This document shows, one piece after another, positions 15,901 through 26,400 of a stretch of 28,670 nt of DNA. A program made the position numbers and the translations under genes. Under the pieces are notes generated by a model. It ran no database searches and was not told where the DNA came from. It saw only the letters and a list, made by a program, of their open reading frames with translations. The first letter of the stretch is position 1; every line of letters starts with the position of its first letter. This DNA is from Plakobranchus ocellatus (lineage: Eukaryota; Mollusca; Gastropoda; Plakobranchidae). The stretch spans positions 1,118,435-1,147,104 of the forward strand of contig BLXT01000438.1 in NCBI GenBank assembly GCA_019648995.1, given 5' to 3'.

Positions 15901-18900
15901 TATTCTGACTTATCAGACCTAAGATTGAGATTGTAGGCTCCAAATTTAAGAAGAAAGTACCTTGACAAAGCTTTTCCATCAGTTACTACAACAACATAAG
16001 CAGCTTGGAGGAGCTGAAACTTCTGAAGCATAACCCTAATCTGCAGGAGATTGACCTCCGCCTGAACCCAGTCACCAGAAATGAGCCGGACTACCGCCTT
16101 TACCTCATCCATATGCTGCCCAATCTGCGTAAGCTTGGTGAGTTTGAATGAAACTAGTTCTTACTGACAGACTGGACAAATTAGGGTCCTACATATGTAC
16201 TGCATAAATTTACCACCTGTATTTATCTCTTTGGGTGTGTGGTATGGTTACTAGCTTAGCCTCCCAAACATGTAAATTCTTATGCAAGAAGATTGGGCTT
16301 GAGTCATTTCTGTGTTTTATGTTTTTTTTAATTAACTTTTGCTTTACCAGACCTCTGAGAAAATGTCTTAGGTGGTTTACAGGAGTTGGAAAATCAGATC
16401 TCTAAAGGTTTCTACCTTGTTTTACTTTTTTAGATAGAGCTCAACAAAAATTTATAAAAATAGAAAAACAAATGCACTTTCTTTTGGTGTACGACATTGA
16501 ACATAAATATTTTAACAACTGTATTAAAAGAATACCAAAGTCAATTTTCTATGGAAATAAATACAGTTTTTTCATTTAGTGTTTTTTTTTTTCTTCAAAT
16601 TTTTTAGTTGTTGATGATGTTTTCATGAAATTGTGCCATGCATAATTCACCACACTTTTGCTCTGTATTGAAAAACTAAAGATGATCGAGGAGTGCGAGA
16701 CAGAGAGCGCCAGGCAGCCCTGACTCACTTCAGCTCTAGCCAGGCTGCCGAGATGTCCCTGGCATCTTCCTCAGGTATTAGTGGAAAGTCCACAACAGCT
16801 GCTACCTCTGTGGGACCAAAATGTCAAGCATCTGGACACAGCACAAGCACAACAAGTGCCAGCACCAGCAACAGCAGCCGCTCACGTCAAGAAATGATGG
16901 CTAAGCTTATGAAAGGTCCTTCAGGTTGGTGGTTGACCTTTGACTAGTTTCCTGGAAACTTTCAAGCCCTTTCTCATATTTTTCCAGCATATACGATGGA
17001 AACCTCAAAAACCTAAGTCTGATTATTCGAATTTCTCATAAATCGAAGTATTCACGATATGAGGTTTTTTTCTTTTCTTTGGTTTTGTTGAGTTTGAACT
17101 CATTATTCGAAGTCAAAGAAAGTCGACTCTCATGATTTGGAGTCCACATCGCCACAAAACACAATAAGAAAAAGATGTATTTCCTCACACCACTCCCAAA
17201 ACAGTGCCGATCACAGTTTTAAAAAAGCTGGCATACTCCAGGAGTGCCATTAATAACAACGTGAGAGAAGGGAGGGGTCAAACTATGATGAGGGGAGGAA
17301 AGTGGGGTGCAGAATGTAGGTTTAATAATAGTGGTGTTCTTTGACCTCTACTTTTACCCCTTTTATTTTAATAATTCAAAGTCTCATAATTTGAAGTTTT
17401 GGTCTATTCCCTGGCACTTTGAATTATGAGGTTTCCACTGTAGCTAAAGTTTCATTGAAATTGATTAACTTTGTGTTTATTTTTTATTTGTTTTTGCTTT
17501 TTTGGAAAAAGAATAGATTTTTTTTTTGGGGGGGGGAGAGGTAGAAAGAAGGAGGAGGGAAGATTGTTTGCCCTAAGTGTGTCCTGTGTCTCAGCAGACC
17601 TCAAGCCTAAACCAACCTATTGCTGGCAAACAAAGGAAGATTTCATTCACTGGTACTTTGTTTCTATTTTGAAGAAAATAACGTATTCCTAAAAGGAGTT
17701 CCATGTGAACTGTTGAATGAGGTCTGAACAAATCAGGTGAAGAGTTGATTTGCAAATCTTTTCTCATACTTTAGTGTACAGGTGACATCACAAGCGACAG
17801 CTCCTGCTCATAAGATAACTTATCTGATTTTTTGAGGTCTTTCTTTGTAAAAATTGTATGATAATTATGTTTCGCAAACAAGACAAGTGTCAAAGCCAGG
17901 CCTACAGAGCCCCCAGGTCAAAATTTGAACAATCACTTTGCACCATGGATAAAACGTAGACCTTAAGCCTGTGAGTTTTGAATGTTAATGACGTACCAAA
18001 ATGATAGCATGTAAAGCTGTTGAAAAAGAAGAGAAAAAAAAAAACCTCATGTATTTTCCTCCAAAAAATCAAACGTGTTAGGCCTGGCCTCAAGATATTC
18101 TTCCAATTTTTTAAAAAGGAAATCTCTGTTAATTTTAATGTGCCTTTTACTTCCGCTCAACTTACATACTTTCCCTGTGTGGCTCAGACTTCACAATTGT
18201 TTCTTGACTTTCTTCTGTTCATGTTATATCTTTAGTATTGGTTGATGATGATATTGCTGATGATGCTCTCTGTGTGCCTCCGATTTTACAATTGTCTTTT
18301 TGATTTTTTTCTGTGAATGTTTTAGTATTGGTTGACGATGATGTTGCTGTGATTGATGCTCTAGAAAAAAATGAACTGGATTATGGGAAGACTCGTTCAC
18401 TCACTGGCTCCTCGGCAAAGGGAGATGTTGTGGAGGATTATTCCTTAGATTGTAAGACTTATAATATATGAGAATTCAAATGATTTGATGAAACCATTAT
18501 TATCTTCAAGTGAAATGGTCATGAAAATCCTGATAAGTGAAAATTTGGAAGAACACTTCTGTAATATATTTTAAATTTTATCACATGAGAATAAGAAATG
18601 ACAGGTATATTGTTTGGTCGTTTTTGTCTGTTTTATGCTTAAAATTGTAAAGCAATAAAAAATAACTCTTTCAAAATAAAAAATAACCCTTTTGTGACAT
18701 TTGACTTTGGTGTCATTATTTGATATGTTATTTCTATATTGAAGTATTCAGTATATTATTTTTTTTTTAATTGAAACATATTTTTGTTTTATCAAGTGTA
18801 CATCTTTGTTTCCTTGTAGCTCTGAAGATGCTTGATCAGCCAAAACCAGCCAAACCGTCTGTGATGAGCATCGAGGATTTAGGGGATAATGTGAGTTCGT

Positions 18901-21900
18901 ACTCTAAACAAAGAAGCTTTGAAAGAATTTTCAAAAAGAATTTTCACACAACACAAAAATAAAATCATGAAAATGTAGAGTGAGCAGTGACCAAGTTTGT
19001 TTTTTTTTAAAGTATAAAACCATTCTTTAAATATTTTTTATTAAATCCTGTTTTGCGACAGCAAGTGGAATTATAATTTTATGAAAATGTTTGATCTGTT
19101 CGCAAAACTTAAAGGGGACATAGATGCTGCCATGGCTAGAAACCCAACCTGAAATTTTGCAGTGACTTTTTCATTGCATGTCAAGTTCAAATCCATAAAT
19201 CCAAAAGAAATTCGACCAGTTTTTTTTTTAACCAGTTTAAAAAAATATTATTGTTTGATTTTCTTCGTGATATATGGTGATGCAGACCAAGAGAAAGACT
19301 GCCTCGTCTATGTTAGGTGCTGGAGACTCAAGATTTGACGAGTACAGAGAGCAGTATCCAAATATAATGGCTGCACCTCTAGATAGTGTTGAGAGGATTG
19401 GAGAAAGCCGAAGGTGGGTTGGTTTTTTAAAATATCCAAATATCAAACTATAATGGCTACTGCTGGAGAGAAAGGAATTAGAGAAAGCCAAGAAAGGGTT
19501 GGATTTTTTTGTATGTACAAAATTTTATGGATAATTTGACCAAGTGGAATCATCTGTATTGACTTTCAGCTCAATTACCTTCCTTTCTCTCTGGTGACTT
19601 TTAAGAAAGCATTTCATGTTTTAACTAATTTTTCAAATTCAAAATGATCCACAAAGGCTTTTTCATGAAAACTTATAAAACATTTCCATAAGCAGCAATT
19701 TTTGTAATGCAGCTGATAATATTAAGAGCTTTCTTTATTCTTAAAAATTTTCTGTGAGTGTCAATTTTTTTTCTTAACAAAAAGATATGAGATAATTTTT
19801 TTTGGCTTGAAGATATCAGGTTTGAAAACTTTGTTAAAAAGCCATTTTTATCCACTGGGATTGATTAAAACATGTTCAGTTTTATAAATATTTTCTCCTG
19901 AGGTTTTGTCTATTATCACAAAGGGAAGAAAAGCACATGGTCAAAACAGATATATTTTAAAATTGATTTCAGGCAAGATCCAAATTTGCAGTTTCCAGAT
20001 GAGATCGAGGCTAGCTCCAAGTACAAAGGTCAAGGCTACTTCACTCCAAACCCAGGCGGTAAGTACAAACAGAGGTTCATGGTTTATGCATAATAATATA
20101 TGTTTTAGCCACGGTGCTCGTCCCCTTCTATCCCCTTTCATGTTTTGTCATTAGTTTGACGGTATCAGAACAAATTTTTAGGAATGGATGTTTAGAATTT
20201 TAGGTTTTTTCTCCTCTTTGATGCTCTGCAAAATATGTAGCAATGTGCAAGACTGTGTTTAGAATAAATTTACGCAATTCAAAATTTTTACAACTTCAAA
20301 GGTTATGAAGATTGTAGTCAAGATATAGATATATTAAGTGCAGCCTGAAACTTAGTTGGACTCTTGTAATTTAACTAACATATTTACAAGTCTGACTCTC
20401 ATGAACATTATGAAAATATATATAGAAATCATTTGTGTATTTTTTAGCAAGCAACGATGATGATTTTGATGTAAGAAGAGATGGATCCCTAAGTCAGGAC
20501 ACTTCCAAAGAAATTGCTGAGTCCCACTTCTCCAGGAGTGACAGAACAGAGTACCGTAAAGCAACAGATGCCAATCAGAACAAACCTGCTCATGGGGACA
20601 AAAAATTATCACATGATGACCTGACAATATCTCACCATTCCTGCCCTAGCAGATCTGTCTCTGCACCCGGTAGAGAGGTAATGATGATGTATTTAGTGTC
20701 TCAGTATTTAATAAAGCGGTAATTATGATGTATTTTGTGTATCAGCACCCGTTAGAGGTAATGATGATGTGTTTTGTGTCTCAGTGTTGGGTAAAGTGGT
20801 AATAATGATGTATTTTGTGTCTCAGTGCCTGGTAGAGGGGTAATGATGATTTATTTTGGGTCTCAGCACCTGTTAGAGGTTATAATGATGTATTTTGTGT
20901 CTCAGTGTTGGGTAAAGTGGTAATAATGATGTATTTTGTGTCTCAGTGCTTGGTAGAGAGATAATGATGATGTATTTTGTGTCTTAGTGTGCTGTAAAGT
21001 GGTAATGATGATGTATTCTACACTTGAGAGTTAATGTTGTTGTATTTTGTGTCTGAGCATGTGTTACTGAGATAATGCTGATGGATTATGTGTTGTTTGT
21101 CTCAGCACCTGTAGAGAGATCATGATGATGTATTTGTGTCTCAGGATCTGATGATGTATCAATTGCTTATTTCTTCTCAGCACCTACCTGGTAGAGAAGT
21201 AAGGATGATGTTTTTCATATTTTTTTGTTGCAGGACCTGTTAGAAAGGAAATCAGATGTATAGTTAAGCGTCTCAGCATCTGATGATGTATTAATTCTTT
21301 AGTTTGTCTCATCACCAGATGAAGACTTAGAATAGAGTATTCAGCGTCTAGTCTGTCTCTGTGCATTTTAAAATGATGATGATGTATTTAGAGTCAAGTT
21401 TGTCTCAGCTTCTGCAAGAGAAGAACTGATGATGTATTCATCCCTAGTTTTTCATAACAAGCTAAGGATGCTACGTTTCATGTCTAGTTTGTCTCACTAC
21501 CTGGTTGAAAGGTAAAGATGATGTATTCAGTGTCTCAGCACCTGTTAGAAAGGTGATGATGATGTATTCTGAGTCTCAGCACCTGGTATAGAGACAAAGA
21601 TGATGTATTCAGTGTCTCAGCACCTGTTAGAAAGGAGATGATGATGTATTCTGAGTCTCAGGGCCTGGTATAGAGACAAAGATGATGTATTCAGTGTCTC
21701 AGCACCTGTTAGAAAAGTGATGATGATGTGTTCTGAGTCTCAGCGCCTGGTATAGAGACAAAGATGATGTATTCAATGTCTCAGCACCTGTTAGAAAGGT
21801 GATGATGATGTATTCTGAGTCTCAACGCCTGGTATAGAGACAAAGATAATGTATTCAGTGTCTCAGCACCTCTTTAGAAAGGTGATGATGATGTGTTCTG

Positions 21901-23445
21901 AGTCTCAGCGCCTGGTATAGAGACAAAGATGACGTTTCAGTGTTAGAAAGGTGATTATGATATTTTTGTGTCTCAGTGCCTGGTTGAGAAGCAAATATGA
22001 TGAATTTACTTGTTTTAGCACCCACAGGTAAAGGTGATGTATTCAGTGTCTCAGCACCCAATAGTATATATAGAGATGATGTATTTAGTGTCTCAGCACT
22101 TGGTATAAGATGATGACTTTAGTGTTTCAGTACCTGTTAGATAGTTAAAGGTGATGTACTCAGTGTTTGAGCACCCAGCAAAGTGATGAAGATGATGTAT
22201 TTAGTGTATCAATGCCTGGCACAGAGGTAATCATGATCTATTTAGTGTTTCTGCTCCTGGTAGAGAGGTAATAATAGTGTTTTAGTGTTTCAACACCCAG
22301 TAGAGATGTAATGAGGTTGTATTTAATGTTTCAACATCCAACAGAGAGTTAAAGATGATGTATTTAGAATTTTAAGGCCTTGTTAAGAGGTAAAGATAAC
22401 TTAGCACCCAGCAGAGTGATAAAGATGATGGATTTAGTGTTCAAGCCTCTGGTAGAAAAGTAATCATGGTCTATTTCATGTAATGATGTATTTAGTGCCA
22501 CCACTTTGTAGTGATAAGGATGATGTATTAAATGTCTAGTCTGTCTCAACGTCTGATAGGGAGGTAATGATGATGTGTTTAATGTCTCAGCTTATATACT
22601 TCAATACACCACACTTTTATTATGTTTACCCTTTAAATCACTTTAACGCTCCTGCTTAGGCCCTATAAGATTTCGTTCGAATTTGAACGATAGATCTAAG
22701 GGCTTAAAATAGACGCCTCATCGTGCTCTGTTTTTGGTACAAGTGAAATACCTTGCTATTTTTGTAAAGAGGAAACCCCAACAGATACTTTTATTCGAAA
22801 ATAATGCGGAATTTCTAGCTTTATTTGCCTATATTTAGAATCATAACAGAAGGTTTTAGACCGAGGCGGGATTCCCTTCTTTCTACATTTTGACGCTATC
22901 AGTTGCACTTTTCTTGCTGTATCACGCTCTGAATTCCTATCAATTTTAGCCTAAAGAGGGAGTTTAATTTTTTAGATTTTGATTCTGATGAAAGTCTCAA
23001 CTTTCTTCTGATGAATATGAAATTCGTTGTGAACCTGAGGACAGCTCAGATGAGGAAAACGTGGATTTGTCTCCTGTTAGAAACGATGGATGAGTAGACT
23101 TTAAATAAAGATGTAAGATTTCTAGATCTACGGTGATGCAAACATGCAAAAAAGTGAATGTAAAAGTGTATCTAGATCTAATTCTGCTTTTTTGGCAGAA
23201 TCATAAAATCAGCTTTCAGATGAAAGCCTTTACATTTGCATGCATTACTGTTCTGGACGTAGATCTAAACGTTTTTCATAACCCTACAGATGTGCGCTTC
23301 CTGGTATCCATTGGAAATGATCTTTTGTTTACATTACTTTTACATATTGTCGCTAACTTCGATTGATCGAAAAGATAAGATTTTTCTGTTTTTCCTGTAT
23401 ACATGTGTGGGCATGCCCATGTGTGTATACATTTATATATGGATT

Positions 23446-23494
<49 letters not shown>

Positions 23495-26400
23495 TATTCT
23501 GCTTTTTTCACACAACTCTTATTATTTTTCTTGATTATACACACCTTTTTCCCTCCTCTCCAATTCCATTATTTTTTGCAGCATACTCATCATTTTTGCA
23601 TATGAATAGTCATAGTTTGAATAAATATTCTTTATTTGAACATATCTTGATATACTTTTTTTTTTCCTTCTTTGTGACAGTCCAATTTGCTTGTTGCGTA
23701 GTTATTTTTTCTATTTTTAGTAACAATTCAACAAAGTCAGGTTGGAAAAATATAAGCAATTTTAGAAAGCAACTAGATCTAGTCTATATGTGATCTCCAT
23801 TCATTTTCAAACACTAGGATATATGATAAAGCCATATAAGGACCCTTTAAAAATTCCCTATGACGATTTTCATGAAAAAACTCAAAAAGGGGCAGTAACG
23901 AAAGAGTTAAACAAAGGAAAACCATTTTGGACTTCAGATTTGGGCTATAACAGTAAAATTGAAACTCAAGAGCAATGAAGCGTATGTTTTACTCAGCATG
24001 GAATGATTAACCCTGTGCCCTGTGTTTTAAGACCTAGTGTTGAAATAAATTGTGCATGTCTTGTTTTATGCAGAAAATGTACAAGAAAATGGCACATATG
24101 GATGAGGATCAGACCAGGGAGAAGAACCTCTTGTACTCCTTGTTAAACCTCGTCGACAGATACTGGAATGGCTCAAAGTCTTTGCACAAACATCCTAAAT
24201 TTATTGGTGAATCGTCTTTTGTCTTTTTTCCTCAATTTTCTGTCTTACATAATTTTTTTATTTCTAATATAGATTTATTATTGGCTATATATGAACAGGG
24301 ATTTAAGTACTCATATTAAATTGATCTACATTCCCTAATCCTAGAAGTGTCACAACACAATTAAAAAATTTGATAATAAATTGCGGTGCAATAATTCATT
24401 TATAAAGTAAATGTATATATATATTTTGATGAGTAATCAGTTTTTTTTTTCAGAGTTAACACAACTTCCTGGATTCTTGTCTTGGTCTCATTTACCTATG
24501 TCATTATTTAGATACATTTGTGCCATTATTGATATGACACAAGCAATGAATTGGGCATGAGAGATTTGTCTTGGCTTAAATTATTATTTTAAAATCAATG
24601 TAAAGTAGATTGGATCCCATACACAGAAAGGGCAGATGGGCATCAGGAGCAGGTTCTGTTTTTAATATCTTATCCTGAGGTGACATGTTTTTGCATAAAA
24701 GACCTAGCTACTGAATTGGAGTTAATGTAGAGTAGATGTTGCAAAAGGAAAGATCATGTTGAAAATGATTTGATGTTTTTATGCTTTTCAGAGCAAGCGT
24801 TACAATCTCTCAGTGAGTACACTTTGACACGGATCAATCGTGATGAGACCCATGGGCTGCGGAAGATTGTTGAACGTCTTCAGGAAGAGAATGCCATTCT
24901 TATGTCAAAAGTGGAATCTCATGCCAATGAGGCACTTACATCTGCGGAGTCTGAGCTGAAAGTTGCACTGAAGAGAGCTAGAGATGACATGGTAATGCTC
25001 TCACTTTAGTTCCTTTTTATTCTATCACTCTAAGGTTTTATTCTGTTACTGCACATTTAAAAGTAAATTGAAAGTCCACCATCTTTGCCTTCTTAACATT
25101 TTTCGAAGCCTATATCTCTGTCACTATCTCATCATAGGTGCCCTTTGCAACTGCACAGAGGGTATTAAGGGCAATGAGAATGAGTGATCCTTTTTGTAAC
25201 CTTCAGCTGTGCAAAGAAATGTTTTGTTAATTTGAGCCATGGCAGCCAAATCACACTGGCTCTGTTTTCTTCAAGTCCTTTGCTTGAGGTCATTATTTGA
25301 TTTGGATATTTCAGTTCTTTTCTGAAGTTCTAAGAGAAGACTGAGATGTCAATAGGCAGAGTCCCAATTTGTATTTGTGATCAGCATCCTTATGGCAGTA
25401 GTTGCTGTTGGTGTACACGCGCAGTTTTATGGTCAGATGGGTTCTTTACAATATAGTATGTACCCAAATTGCATTCTGAGTATGCCTAAAGGCTAGCCTT
25501 TAGATATGTCAAAAAGCAAGTCTTAAGAATTTCCACACATTAATACTTCTTTCAATTCAGCTCTTCTTCAAAGCTGAGTATGTCATTCTAATTGCCAATG
25601 TAAAATAAAAAAAAAAAGTAAACAGTCAAAGCATCATGATCGGCAGCTTAAGAATTAGTGTACAAACAAACGGTTGATGGTCAAGATGGAGTCATAATCC
25701 AGGTCTAGCTCAGGACTGTTTGTAGGTTAGGAGGACAGACGGGTAACCTGTGCTTATTCATCCCTGTTATTCATTGTTTGCAAGTAAGCAAATGAAGTTA
25801 GCAAGTAAACAAGTTACATGACAGGTGTGGGGAAAGAGAGACAGGGGAGAGGATGGGTGTGGGTGAAGGAGACGTGCTATCAGCAAAGCCTAAAGCTATC
25901 CACCACACCAGGGCACTGGCCATCCAGAGCTATGGGAAAGCAGCTGATAAGCTAAAGAAATATCAAAGTCCCACATGACCCTTCATTCCCTGCCCTTTTT
26001 CTTCCCTTTAGATGTGTGGGTATGCCTTGGTGGTGATTTGGTTGCTTGTTCTTGATCGCTTTTTCAAAGTGAAGGAAAATTAAATGACTATGTACATGCA
26101 CAGTCTCCAGCCTATTCAAATGCAGAGGGAAAACATATATTTTTTATACCTGCACCCCATGGCGCTTCTCACTCCCTTTGCAAGGAGAAACTATAGATTG
26201 AGGCAAAGACTCTCCAGTGATTGACCTTTAAAGCCCAGAGTTATGGCCCTCTTATCTTTACTTATCTTTTAGTTTCAAAACTGCTCCTTCCCCTTCCCTC
26301 ATTTAACTGCCCCTTCAGTTTTAAAAAATAATAATGCTGTCTTTGGTGTTAAAGAAACCCAAAACAAAATTATGTACATTTATGTTTCACCTTAAGGGGA

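Noticed and set aside
15900-16112. Minus-strand 70-codon frame
   Set aside because: It is the antisense shadow of CEP72 exon 4, whose plus-strand frame matches the family.
21184-22549. Several minus-strand frames with SLS/HHH-like repeats
   Set aside because: They are translations of the 41-bp array, which is non-coding intron.
20678-22600. CRISPR array
   Set aside because: The 41-bp repeats are contiguous and graded in divergence with no unique spacers, and the setting is an animal intron.
23276-23793. Long open frames on both strands (up to 167 codons)
   Set aside because: They run through the (TA)n repeat and AT-rich DNA. The peptides are low-complexity Ile/Tyr/Phe and no domain is visible.
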